From SZUA-584 sp964441275 (GTDB lineage: Bacteria; Bacillota; Clostridia; Christensenellales; SZUA-584), in NCBI GenBank assembly GCA_964441275.1, contig CAYTUG010000015.1, positions 1-50,268 on the forward strand: a DNA stretch of 50,268 nucleotides. Reading direction: 5' to 3'. Below, one piece after another: positions 32,331 to 40,467 of the stretch. The notes beneath the pieces were generated by a model. That model did no database searches. It was not told the DNA's origin and saw only the letters and a list, made by a program, of their open reading frames with translations. Made by a program: the position numbers and the translations under genes. Each line of letters starts with the position of its first letter. The first letter of the stretch is position 1.

Positions 32331-34486
32331 GCCTGCCCCGGATATTTTACGCGTTCATGCAACGCCCCATCAAAAGAATTCAGAAACGCCTGCGCTATGT
32401 TGCTTAAATCGCGCCTGCTTAAAGGGCAATCGTCAAGCTGCCCGTCGTTATATTTTTCCGTAATTAATTTATCTATCATATCTTTAACCTGTTCCCTGTC
32501 GGGGTCGTCCAAACTGCGCACAGCCGCCTCAACACAATCCGCAAGCATCATGATTGCCGCTTCCTTAGTTGCCGGGCGTGTCCCTTTGTATCTGAAATCT
32601 TCTTCCTTAGGCTCTAACCCGGCTTGCGCGGCTTTATGGTAAAAATACGGAATTATGCTGTTTCCGTGATGCTGCGCAATTATTTTTTGCACCTCGCGGG
32701 GCAATTTATATTTTTGAGCTAATTCCAGCCCTTTTTCCACATGACCTCTGATTATCTTTACGCTCTCGCGCGGGTCTAACGCATCGTGCGGGTTTTCGCC
32801 TTTTTGGTTCTCCGCAAAATACCGCGGTCTAACCAGTTTGCCTGCATCGTGGAAATAAGAAGATACCCGGCAAAGCAATGCGTTTGCATCCACAGCGTCC
32901 GCCCCCGCTTCCGCAAGGTTGGCGGTAAGTATGCTATGGTGGTATGTGCCCGGCGCCTCAACGGTGAGCCTTTTTAGCAACGGATGGTTAGGGTTGGACA
33001 ATTCTAAAAGTTTAGCGGGAGTTGAAATCCTAAATACGGCCTCCCATATGGGCAAAGTACCAATCGCAAGCACTCCGCCCAACAATCCGCTGCCAAGAGC
33101 GAAACCGGAATCTACTGCCAATTGTTCAAAAGTCACCGGTTTGTTGCCCAAAATCCCAAAAAGAAACACAATAATCATAGCCGCGCCGCCCCCGAAAAGC
33201 CCGGCAATTATAAGCGAAGAGCGATGCCCCGGTCTGTAAAGCGAAAATGCGCTTACCGTGCCTCCAACTATGGCGCTTATAAGCCTTACAGACATTGCGG
33301 CGTTTAACAAACCGGCTTGACCCGAGGCAATTACGCTTGTTATCAACGCAAGAAGCACATTAACAACAAGAGCGCTTCTTTGAGACACAAGCACGCTTGC
33401 CAACATGGTGCCAAAAAATACAGATATAATTCGGGTATCGAGCTTTGCGAGCGGCAAGGAAATAGCCGAAACGATAACTACAATAAAGGCAAGTACAATA
33501 ACTTTTCTTGTTTCTGCAAGTATTTTGAGCTCAAACTGATAAAGGTAAACTGCAAATACTCCAAGAAACATCGCAACAAGCAGAAAGTAACCCAAATACA
33601 TAACAACATTCGTGCCATTATCGCCAACCAGCCCAAGCTTTTCAAGCACGGCGTATTGCGCGGGCGTAACAACTTCTCCCGCAACGACTACAGTCTGGTT
33701 TTGCTTGTATGTAATTGGAGTTACGCTTTCGGCGGCGGCGTTTTGTTCACGCTCCGTAGCTTGCTCATCGAGCAGCATATTGGCGCTTAAAAATTTGTTA
33801 ATAGGGTAAAATGCTATATACAATTCGGGCTGCTCGGGATAAAGAAAACCAAGGTCGCGCTCGATGCCTTGTTTTTCAAAATCAAGCTTTTCAGTCATTA
33901 CGCCGCTGTCGAGCACTAAGCTGGCGGCCCTCGTTACTTCTTTCTCTATTTGCAGAATCTTTTGAGAGCCAAGCGAAGCTAAAGCCAATATAGATTCGTC
34001 CGGCATATTAAAGTCGCGCAGGGCCGTTCGGACGTCGTTGTAATGTTCATCAGTCAAAAATTCGCCCCATTTTACCGACGCAGGGTTAAACTTTTCAATA
34101 AGTTCGTCGCGCGTTGCGGTATGGTTTGAAGCTACTATACGTTTTGTTATGTATATATCGCGCAGTCCGTCGGCTGCGACGGACGCCCTTTTGTAATAAT
34201 CCGATATTGCGGAAAGGGTCTCTTGCGTTACGGCGGAATCCATTGTGTATTTGGGCGATACTGCGGCTTTCGCCTGTTCTTTCAGCGCGAAGGTTGTTAC
34301 CTCGTCGACTATTTCATTGTTTGCCGCCAATGTTACGGGAGTTACCTCCCCAACCTTTATATCGTATTTTACCGGAGCTATCGAAAGAACGACAAAAATA
34401 AATACTATCAGAAGCGCAATCGCCCCTATTATCATGGCAATCGATATTCGACTTTTTGAAATAGCTTTATTTTTTGCTGTCCGCAT
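32327..34486 (-). CDS. PgpH-type 7TM HD-domain phosphodiesterase (YqfF)
   Basis: The 719-residue membrane protein matches the YqfF/PgpH family, which hydrolyses the second messenger c-di-AMP. It has an N-terminal membrane helix (about 15-38), an extracellular 7TMR-HDED domain (about 45-280), seven membrane helices (about 285-480) and a cytosolic HD domain with HHSILTANLAE, the HDAGKL metal motif and HHGNSII. It is encoded between phoH and ybeY as in other Firmicutes. The c-di-AMP substrate is family knowledge and not seen in the sequence. Confidence 0.92.
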   Translation of the reverse strand: MRTAKNKAISKSRISIAMIIGAIALLIVFIFVVLSIAPVKYDIKVGEVTPVTLAANNEIVDEVTTFALKEQAKAAVSPKYTMDSAVTQETLSAISDYYKRASVAADGLRDIYITKRIVASNHTATRDELIEKFNPASVKWGEFLTDEHYNDVRTALRDFNMPDESILALASLGSQKILQIEKEVTRAASLVLDSGVMTEKLDFEKQGIERDLGFLYPEQPELYIAFYPINKFLSANMLLDEQATEREQNAAAESVTPITYKQNQTVVVAGEVVTPAQYAVLEKLGLVGDNGTNVVMYLGYFLLVAMFLGVFAVYLYQFELKILAETRKVIVLAFIVVIVSAISLPLAKLDTRIISVFFGTMLASVLVSQRSALVVNVLLALITSVIASGQAGLLNAAMSVRLISAIVGGTVSAFSLYRPGHRSSLIIAGLFGGGAAMIIVFLFGILGNKPVTFEQLAVDSGFALGSGLLGGVLAIGTLPIWEAVFRISTPAKLLELSNPNHPLLKRLTVEAPGTYHHSILTANLAEAGADAVDANALLCRVSSYFHDAGKLVRPRYFAENQKGENPHDALDPRESVKIIRGHVEKGLELAQKYKLPREVQKIIAQHHGNSIIPYFYHKAAQAGLEPKEEDFRYKGTRPATKEAAIMMLADCVEAAVRSLDDPDREQVKDMIDKLITEKYNDGQLDDCPLSRRDLSNIAQAFLNSFDGALHERVKYPGQA

Positions 34487-34490
34487 TTTC

Positions 34491-35468
34491 CTACCTCCTT
34501 AAGTTTTTCTCGTACCTTTCGTAAGCCTTGATTATATTTGCAACCAATTCATGGCGAACAACGTCCTTATGGGTCAGATGCTGAACGCTTATGCCGTCAA
34601 CGCCTTCAAGTATACTGATGCTTTGTTTTAATCCGCTTCTTTTTTCTTTTGGCAAGTCTATTTGCGTTATGTCTCCTGTAACTACAACTCTTGAATTTTC
34701 CCCAAACCGCGTCAAAAACATCTTCATCTGCTCTTCGGTACAATTTTGCGCCTCATCAAGCACAATAAACGCATCGGAAAGCGTCCGGCCGCGCATGTAG
34801 GCTAAAGGCGCCACCTCAATAGCGCCCCTTTCAGAAAGGCGCGCAAACATCTCTCCGCCCAAAAGCTCGTACAGCGCATCGTATAGCGGACGCAAATAAG
34901 GGTCAACCTTGTTTTGCAAGTCCCCGGGCAAAAACCCCAAACTTTCCCCCGCTTCCACGGCGGGGCGTGTAAGTATTATCCTTTCGACCTCTTTGTTTTT
35001 AAACGCCATAACCGCCATAGCCATCGCCAAGTACGTTTTGCCCGTACCCGCGGGCCCTATCGCAAAAACTACGGTGTTTTCACGCATTGCGCTTACATAT
35101 CTCTTTTGGCCTATGGTACGGCTTTTTATAGGGCGGCCTTTGCTTGTTATGGCTATAACGTCCGCCATTATCTCTTCTATTGCATCCGCATTGCCTTCGC
35201 GGGCAAGTTCCACCGCATAGCGTATACGGGATAAATTTATCTTTTCGTGCCTGTTTATCATGCCAATAAGCTTGTCCACAACCACCTTTGCAAGCTCTGC
35301 ATTCTCCCTCCGTCCGCATACCACCACATGCGAATTGCGCGAAGTGATAACCGCCCCCGTTTCTTTCTCTATTGCTTTAAGATTTTCATCAAAAGCGCCG
35401 AACAGCGTAACCAGCTGCTCTAAACTGCCTACTTTTATGTCAAGTTCAATGTTGTTGTTCTCGTCCAA
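34491..35468 (-). CDS. phoH: PhoH-family P-loop protein
   Basis: The 325-residue protein is PhoH (PhoL type). The N-terminal region (about 1-75) is KH-like, and the ATPase core has GPAGTGKTYLAMAMA (Walker A), LAYMRGRTLSDAFIVLDEAQN (read as the conserved block ending in Walker B DEAQN) and VVTGDITQIDLP. It is an RNA-related ATPase of uncertain role that is almost always linked to ybeY. GGAGG-type signals and four-to-five-base spacing to neighbours indicate the same operon. Confidence 0.94.
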   Translation of the reverse strand: MDENNNIELDIKVGSLEQLVTLFGAFDENLKAIEKETGAVITSRNSHVVVCGRRENAELAKVVVDKLIGMINRHEKINLSRIRYAVELAREGNADAIEEIMADVIAITSKGRPIKSRTIGQKRYVSAMRENTVVFAIGPAGTGKTYLAMAMAVMAFKNKEVERIILTRPAVEAGESLGFLPGDLQNKVDPYLRPLYDALYELLGGEMFARLSERGAIEVAPLAYMRGRTLSDAFIVLDEAQNCTEEQMKMFLTRFGENSRVVVTGDITQIDLPKEKRSGLKQSISILEGVDGISVQHLTHKDVVRHELVANIIKAYERYEKNLRR

Positions 35469-35472
35469 TCAA

Positions 35473-36630
35473 TCATTCCTCCAGATAGTTAACTCTGCCG
35501 ATATCTTCATACGTCTGAACATAAACCGTGGCGGAAAGCACATTCTCGTTTTGCTTAAAAACCGTCACATGAGAAACCACATCCGCGCTTGTTTTGCCGG
35601 CTGCTATATAAAACGCTCTCTCCTCAAGATAAACACGTAAATTTTGCAAATCAACCGGCACAAGTTCTGTTTTAATCTCAGTGTGCTTAACGGTTATAAG
35701 CCTTATCGGCAGAAACAGCCCGACTATATAATACATGCCGACATCCGATGTTTGATACTGCGGGAATGTACAGTCTCCGTCTATCGCCGCCCTGTCCGCG
35801 CCTATCTCTATAACACGTTTAATCTGCACGCGCCCCGTTGCATTTTGCCTGCTGCGGTACAAAGGCGCGCTTGCCGTTCCCGCATACCAAACCTTTGCTA
35901 TAACCTCTCCGCGTGCGGCGAAAAGCATCCGAGGCATGCCCGGGTCCCACACAACGCCCGATATCAGCACATCTCCTTCCCGTACCGTATCGCCGGCTTT
36001 CACACATGCCCTTCCCGTCTTTGCGGTAACGCTTTCTATAAGAGCATCCTTAGCGGCCACTATACTGCAAGACTTGGTATCGTCAACAATTTTAGGAGCC
36101 GGTATCGCGGGCACAACCTCAACATCCGCAACAACCCCGCGCAGTTTTATGTTTATCCACGCAAACTCCGGATGATTCAACATCAGCCGTTTCTCGGTTT
36201 CTTTTAAATCAAGCTTTGTTTTAAGCGACCCGCTATGTATTCCAAAATCAAAAAGTTCTTTTTTAAGCGATTCAGTTTCGTTATATTCCAGTCCGCTAAT
36301 TCGCACTTCCCAAACAAACATTGATGCCGCAAAAGCCAACACGGCGACTGCCAAAATCCCAACGAAAAATACTTTTCTTGCGGCAAGCCTTGAAAACCGG
36401 TATGGTATACCCGCCTGTTTGACCACTTTTATGTTATACTTTTCGGCGGCAATATTTCGCAGCTTTTTTAACCCTTTTGCGCTTACAACCGCGCTTAGCA
36501 CCGTGTATGATATACGCTTGGCAGCCGCTATTGAAACGCGGTGCGATTGCGCTAAGTTTAGAAACTTTTCAAGCGATATCCCCTCAACGCGTATCATAAC
36601 ATATCCGGTAATAAAATTCCATAATCTCAA
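35473..36630 (-). CDS. yqfD: Sporulation protein YqfD
   Basis: The 385-residue protein belongs to the YqfD / spore stage IV family. It has an N-terminal cytosolic segment, one membrane helix (about 90-110, VFFVGILAVAVLAFAASMFV as its core) and a large extracytoplasmic region with ISGLEYNETESLKKEL and the conserved VSAKDALIESV-type block. In Bacillus it is made in the mother cell under sigma-E and is required for efficient sporulation. It precedes phoH and follows yqfC, the standard order. Confidence 0.93.
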   Translation of the reverse strand: MRLWNFITGYVMIRVEGISLEKFLNLAQSHRVSIAAAKRISYTVLSAVVSAKGLKKLRNIAAEKYNIKVVKQAGIPYRFSRLAARKVFFVGILAVAVLAFAASMFVWEVRISGLEYNETESLKKELFDFGIHSGSLKTKLDLKETEKRLMLNHPEFAWINIKLRGVVADVEVVPAIPAPKIVDDTKSCSIVAAKDALIESVTAKTGRACVKAGDTVREGDVLISGVVWDPGMPRMLFAARGEVIAKVWYAGTASAPLYRSRQNATGRVQIKRVIEIGADRAAIDGDCTFPQYQTSDVGMYYIVGLFLPIRLITVKHTEIKTELVPVDLQNLRVYLEERAFYIAAGKTSADVVSHVTVFKQNENVLSATVYVQTYEDIGRVNYLEE

Positions 36631-36647
36631 ACTAACCGCCCACCTCT

Positions 36648-36950
36648 TTATTGTTGCAAACTTTCATACTGTATAGCCTTTATTTCTCCGCACACAACCG
36701 CATTTTCGCTGTCGAAATGCTCAAGCACAAGAGAGCTTCCGCTGATAGCAATGCTTAAGCCGCCGGCGTTAATGCAAACCTTTTTTTGATTATATTCCAT
36801 AACGCCCTTGTGGTTTTCTATACACGCGTGGCTGTTATCGATTAATATCAGGCGTACACAGCCTGCCGCTTCAGGTGCAATATCAAACTTGTGAACAACG
36901 CTTTTTTTAATTTCTCGGAGTTTATTTTTTAACATTTTTCTCTCCGGCAA
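36648..36950 (-). CDS. yqfC: Sporulation protein YqfC
   Basis: The 100-residue protein is a YqfC/YabP-family member: a short beta-rich protein with ENHKGVMEYNQKKVCIN and the ISGSSLVLEHFDSE segment. YqfC is produced in the mother cell under sigma-E and acts with YqfD. GGAGAG lies before the ATG. A strong terminator separates it from the upstream NfeD gene, so it is probably the first gene of this transcription unit. Confidence 0.9.
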   Translation of the reverse strand: MPERKMLKNKLREIKKSVVHKFDIAPEAAGCVRLILIDNSHACIENHKGVMEYNQKKVCINAGGLSIAISGSSLVLEHFDSENAVVCGEIKAIQYESLQQ

Positions 36951-36975
36951 GAATATATCTTATTTATATTCGGAA

Positions 36976-37008
36976 AAACAAAAAAAAGAAGACGGCGCCT
37001 GCCGCCGT
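36976..37008 (-). terminator. Terminator between nfeD and yqfC
   Basis: On the minus strand ACGGCG (37003-37008) pairs with CGCCGT (36992-36997) around GCAGG, and CTTCTTTTTTTTG follows. Confidence 0.85.
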
Positions 37009-37028
37009 AATAATGACTGTATAATGTT

Positions 37029-38327
37029 TTATTCTTCTAAACTTAGCTCCTCAACCTCGACCCTGCCCGGGGTATGTCTTATTACAACTATGTTTGCGCC
37101 CTTTTGGATATACGTTCCCGAGGATATAACCCCTAAACGCTTGCCGCCAATGCGCGCAAAACCGGCCGGCCTTAAGTCTGTCTGAGCAACCCCTTGGCGT
37201 CCAACAAGGTTTTCATCTAAAACGTGGCTTGCATAGCCTTCTTCCGCCGCCATGTTTTCTGAAAGCACAATTTTGCGGATAAGCCCAAAACGCTTAAATA
37301 ATTTGTATAATAACGGTATAGATACTATACTGCCCGCAATGCCAATTCCAATCACGGTTAAGAAGGTGTTAAAATCACGCGCCGAAAACAAAAGGCCTGC
37401 GCCTATTCCTATAATACCTAATATACCAAATATCCCGAACCCGGGTATTGTTATCTCTATTCCGGCGCAAATAACACCGGCAAGAAAGAGTGCGACACTC
37501 CACCACTGCGCATATCCCGCTAAAAAGTTTCCGCCAAAATATAATGCAAAGCATATTATTGATACTATGCCAAAAACCCCAAACCCGGGCGTGAATATCT
37601 CTATACCAAGGCATACAATTGCTATAAGAAGCAATATACTCATAACCGAGACGGAAGTTAAAAACTGCGCCGCGACAACAGAAAAACTCATCGGTTTTGG
37701 CAGTTTGTTGTACCCGTCGTAGCCAAGTAAAGATAGAGCATCGTCAAGCGTTTTAGCAGTAGCAACAGATATGCGATGCAAAAATGCTTCTTCAGCTTCC
37801 AAGGTTAGCAGTTCGCCTTCATTGGTGATATCTTTTATGGCTATGCGTTTGTCCGCCATGGCAGCCACAAGCCGCGTATCATATCCGCGTGCCTGCGCCG
37901 CCGATTTTAGCATACCTACCCAAGTAGCAATTGTTTTTTCGTCGTTAGGTATGGTTTCCGCCGCGCCAATTGACGCGGAAGGAGCCATAACTATTCTTTC
38001 GCACGATATAGCAACAAGCACACCGGCCGAAAAAGCGTTGTTTCTTATGTAAGCATCAACAGGCACTTTAGATGACAAAAGCGTCTTTTTAATATTATCC
38101 GCTTCTGTTATCTGCCCACCGTAAGTATCAATGTCCAATACTATGCTTGCGCCTAATTGTTCCGCTTCGTTTAACGAGTTTGCAATATACGAGCTTAATG
38201 CCGCGTTTATTTCTCCTTTTACCTCTATAATCATAACGTCGCTTGATTTTGACTGCGCATTTGTTACAGATATTATTCCAAGAATCAACACGAGCGCTAC
38301 CGCAAACCCTGCCGCTATCCTTTTCAT
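37029..38327 (-). CDS. NfeD-family membrane protease-like protein (YqeZ)
   Basis: The 432-residue protein has a signal peptide (1-24), a ClpP-class serine protease domain (about 30-215) with NAFSAGVLVAISCERI containing the candidate nucleophilic Ser and MAPSASIGAAE, four or five membrane helices (about 222-345) and a C-terminal NfeD OB-fold (about 370-430, ending in the GxRVEVE-type strand). In Bacillus YqeZ works with the flotillin-like YqfA at the membrane. Here neither yqfA nor yqeY lies between it and its neighbours, so the cluster is shorter than in Bacillus. Confidence 0.9.
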   Translation of the reverse strand: MKRIAAGFAVALVLILGIISVTNAQSKSSDVMIIEVKGEINAALSSYIANSLNEAEQLGASIVLDIDTYGGQITEADNIKKTLLSSKVPVDAYIRNNAFSAGVLVAISCERIVMAPSASIGAAETIPNDEKTIATWVGMLKSAAQARGYDTRLVAAMADKRIAIKDITNEGELLTLEAEEAFLHRISVATAKTLDDALSLLGYDGYNKLPKPMSFSVVAAQFLTSVSVMSILLLIAIVCLGIEIFTPGFGVFGIVSIICFALYFGGNFLAGYAQWWSVALFLAGVICAGIEITIPGFGIFGILGIIGIGAGLLFSARDFNTFLTVIGIGIAGSIVSIPLLYKLFKRFGLIRKIVLSENMAAEEGYASHVLDENLVGRQGVAQTDLRPAGFARIGGKRLGVISSGTYIQKGANIVVIRHTPGRVEVEELSLEE

Positions 38328-38359
38328 TTGGCATCCTTTCTACATTTGTGCAAATAACA

Positions 38360-38383
38360 AAACCCGAAGCGCTCTTCGGGTTT
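38360..38383 (-). terminator. Terminator of rpsU
   Basis: AAACCCGAAG (38360-38369) and CTTCGGGTTT (38374-38383) form a 10-bp perfect stem with a four-base loop; TGTTATTTG follows on the minus strand, a modest T-tract. Confidence 0.75.
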
Positions 38384-38403
38384 GTGTCCAAATATGTATT
38401 CCT

Positions 38404-38577
38404 TTAACGCTTCCGCTTACGGGCGGCCTCCGCCTTTTTCTTCCTTTTGACGCTTGGCTTTTCGTAATGCTCCCGCTTCCTTAGCTCGGCAAGAGTTCCC
38501 TCTCTTGCGGTAAGCCGCTTAAAACGTTTAAGCGCGCTTTCTAAGGATTCGTTTTCTCCAACGCGTATTTCCGCCAA
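38404..38577 (-). CDS. rpsU: 30S ribosomal protein bS21
   Basis: The 57-residue protein is bS21. The sequence AEIRVGENESLESALKRF, then KREHYEKPSVKRKKK and an Arg/Lys-rich tail are diagnostic. The start is taken as TTG at 38575-38577 because the family begins at this point and GGGAGGG lies eight bases upstream; there is no ATG at the right place. bS21 sits near the mRNA 3' of 16S rRNA and supports initiation. It is transcribed from its own promoter with a roughly 70-base leader. Confidence 0.93.
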   Translation of the reverse strand: MAEIRVGENESLESALKRFKRLTAREGTLAELRKREHYEKPSVKRKKKAEAARKRKR

Positions 38578-38591
38578 CCTGTTAACCCTCC

Positions 38592-38637
38592 CTCCCATAC
38601 TCCATAGAGACCATATATAAGCCTTAACTAATGGGAG
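38592..38637 (-). promoter_or_regulatory. rpsU leader hairpin next to the ribosome binding site
   Basis: On the minus strand CTCCCAT (38631-38637) can pair with ATGGGAG (38592-38598), whose 3' end runs into the GGGAGGG Shine-Dalgarno. The stem could mask the ribosome binding site and offers a simple basis for translational control of bS21. Confidence 0.4.
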
Positions 38638-38653
38638 TTTTATAGCAAATAAC

Positions 38654-38682
38654 ATTATATTCAACCAATAAAGAAAAGTCAA
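38654..38682 (-). promoter_or_regulatory. Promoter of rpsU
   Basis: TTGACT (complement of 38677-38682), a 17-bp spacer and TATAAT (complement of 38654-38659) form a near-consensus promoter, giving a leader of about 70 bases. Confidence 0.75.
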
Positions 38683-38744
38683 CACCAAGAAAGCGCCGCT
38701 TTGGTTCGAAAATGATAGGACTGCAATACATATTTGCTGCAGGT

Positions 38745-39131
38745 TTAATCTTTTTGTTTTGCTCCGCAGTGAGGACACCAAGAAAAACCGCAGTCTATGT
38801 TTTTACCGCAGTTTTGGCATTTTGCATAAAAAGAATGGAACCCGCTAAACCCGTCGCTAACTTTCTTAAGCCGTGAAAAATCTATTTTTTCAGTATCTTG
38901 CAGTACGCGCGCATAATCTTTGTCTGCTTCATACACTGCGCCGCAGCAGCGCATGGTGAGTAAATACCGCTTATTCCAACGAAAAATAGGTATAAAAAAT
39001 ATGTGGAAATAGCTGTAGCTTAAAACAAGGTTAGCGCGTGAAAGCACACCGCAACTGTAGCAGATTACGCTACCGGTTTCGCTCAGCTTCTTTTGTTTAG
39101 AACTTATCCCAAAAACGCCGATAAAAAACAT
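38745..39131 (-). CDS. Zinc-ribbon protein with hydrophobic segment
   Basis: The 128-residue protein carries two cysteine pairs. The first (VICYSCG near residue 23) sits before a hydrophobic FHIFFIPIFRWNKRY segment; the second pair group is C-terminal, CQNCGKNIDCGFSWCPHCGAK, a double zinc ribbon. This is the layout of the small 'zinc-ribbon domain-containing' proteins common in Firmicutes. Its function is unknown. It is transcribed with, or just upstream of, rpsU but rpsU has its own promoter. Confidence 0.75.
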   Translation of the reverse strand: MFFIGVFGISSKQKKLSETGSVICYSCGVLSRANLVLSYSYFHIFFIPIFRWNKRYLLTMRCCGAVYEADKDYARVLQDTEKIDFSRLKKVSDGFSGFHSFYAKCQNCGKNIDCGFSWCPHCGAKQKD

Positions 39132-39169
39132 AAGCTCTCCCTTAAGCTATTATATTATATTTTTTTAGG

Positions 39170-39205
39170 TTATTCAAAAACAAAACTCCCGATAATTACC
39201 GGGAG
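39170..39205 (-). terminator. Terminator of the CotF-like genes
   Basis: On the minus strand CTCCCG (39200-39205) pairs with CGGGAG (39186-39191), and TTTTGTTTTTG follows. Confidence 0.7.
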
Positions 39206-39247
39206 CATAGGCCTAAAAAAGCGGGGTCTATTATTTGTTCCTTGCCG

Positions 39248-39523
39248 TCACAATTCGTTTTTTACGTTTCTAAAGCTTTGCTTTACCTGTTGCACTTCCT
39301 GGTCGCTTGCGTCTTTTGTCTGATAATATCCTCTTTGGCGCATATGGTCGAAAATTTGATATTGCCCCTGACTTGTCTGATTAAACTGGTCTGTAAGAAG
39401 CCTTCTAAGGCTTGGGCAGGAAGCCTCCTGGATGAACGTTGAATACGAAGACATCAATTGTTTTTCTTGGTTTAAGATATCGTCAAGTAAATCCTTTTCC
39501 GATAAATCCGGCTGTTGATGCAT
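39248..39523 (-). CDS. CotF-family spore coat protein
   Basis: The 91-residue protein matches the CotF family: LSEKDLLDDILNQEKQLMSS, then YSTFIQEASCPSLRRLLTD and the tail YQIFDHMRQRGYYQTKDA. The fold is a ferritin-like helical bundle. Such proteins are coat constituents or are made late in sporulation. It follows another small coat-type gene by 11 bases on the same strand, with a strong AGGAGGTGTAAC ribosome binding site. Confidence 0.9.
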   Translation of the reverse strand: MHQQPDLSEKDLLDDILNQEKQLMSSYSTFIQEASCPSLRRLLTDQFNQTSQGQYQIFDHMRQRGYYQTKDASDQEVQQVKQSFRNVKNEL

Positions 39524-39534
39524 GTTACACCTCC

Positions 39535-39750
39535 TTATTTGTGTGTTTCGAGATAACCTAACAGGTTGTTAAAATTATCCCTGTGATGTGTTGCCAGCTG
39601 TTCAACGGTGCTTTTTAGCGCAGGATCCGCAAAATAGCCCGCATATACTTCGCACTTTTTTGTCGCAAGCGCCTCGTGCTTTAGCTGGTCTTCAATGATA
39701 GATAAGTTTTTGGATTCAATTTCGGGCATATTGCCCATATTTTGTTGCAT
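39535..39750 (-). CDS. Small CotF-related spore coat protein
   Basis: The 71-residue protein is mostly helical (IEDQLKHEALATKKCEVYAG, then LKSTVEQLATHHRDNFNNLL) and resembles the short partner proteins that accompany CotF-type genes in Clostridia. It contains His/Glu residues in the ferritin-like pattern. It begins the two-gene unit with the CotF-like protein. Its identity as a coat protein depends partly on that context. Confidence 0.75.
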   Translation of the reverse strand: MQQNMGNMPEIESKNLSIIEDQLKHEALATKKCEVYAGYFADPALKSTVEQLATHHRDNFNNLLGYLETHK

Positions 39751-39810
39751 ATTATCCCTCCCGCATCGTATTTAAGTATTATTGTGCACACATTAAAAAA
39801 TAATATGCGC

Positions 39811-39839
39811 TTTAAGTTTTACTAAAATTCATTTATAAT
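39811..39839 (+). promoter_or_regulatory. Promoter of recX
   Basis: TTTAAG (39811-39816), a 17-bp spacer and TATAAT (39834-39839) would start transcription at about 39846, directly at the recX ATG (39847). Confidence 0.55.
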
Positions 39840-39846
39840 TGAAAAT

Positions 39847-40467
39847 ATGATAGAAAATTTGGTGATAAGCGCGATTGAGCCACAAATAAGAAGAAAAGAG
39901 CGTTATAATATTTACTCGGACGGTGAATATGTCGCCGCGCTCAGCGCCCAAACGATTGTTAAGATTGGGCTTAAAGCCGGGCAGGCTATCGATGTGCAAA
40001 CGCTTAACAAAGCCGTGCTATCAGATAACACACAGTATGCATTTGATGCGGCGGTATCCTTGCTTGCCCGTAAAATGCGAACCCGGGGTGAGCTTGCGCG
40101 CAGGCTTTCCGAACGCGGAATAACAGCCGAAGCTGTAACCGCCGCGTTAGCAAAGCTTGAATCGTACGGGTATATAAATGATTTGGAATACGCAAAAGAA
40201 TACGTCCGGTGCGCGGTTGCGGCAGGCAGGTTAGGCCGCCGCATGGTGCAATTCAGGCTGGGTCAACTTGGGCTGCAAAAAGAGTTTATCGACGAATCCA
40301 TGCAGATGTATACGGACGAACATGAAAGAGAAGCGGCAAAAAAACAGATACGATTGATTTTATCAAAAGACTTTGGGTCTGATAAAAAACGCAAGGCGTT
40401 TGCCGCGCTTGCCCGCCGCGGTTTTGATTTTGAAATAATAAACTCAATTCTTTCGGAGTACGATTAA
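39847..40467 (+). CDS. recX: Regulatory protein RecX
   Basis: The 206-residue protein is RecX, a modulator of RecA filaments. The N-terminus reads ISAIEPQIRRKERYNIYSDG, followed by three-helix repeats with LLARKMRTRGELARRLSERG, YINDLEYAKEYVRC and GRRMVQFRLGQLG. The ATG at 39847 has no Shine-Dalgarno and lies at the predicted transcription start, so the mRNA may be leaderless; TTG at 39859 or GTG at 39862 are alternative starts but also lack a ribosome binding site. The stop overlaps birA by one base. Confidence 0.9.
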   Translation: MIENLVISAIEPQIRRKERYNIYSDGEYVAALSAQTIVKIGLKAGQAIDVQTLNKAVLSDNTQYAFDAAVSLLARKMRTRGELARRLSERGITAEAVTAALAKLESYGYINDLEYAKEYVRCAVAAGRLGRRMVQFRLGQLGLQKEFIDESMQMYTDEHEREAAKKQIRLILSKDFGSDKKRKAFAALARRGFDFEIINSILSEYD

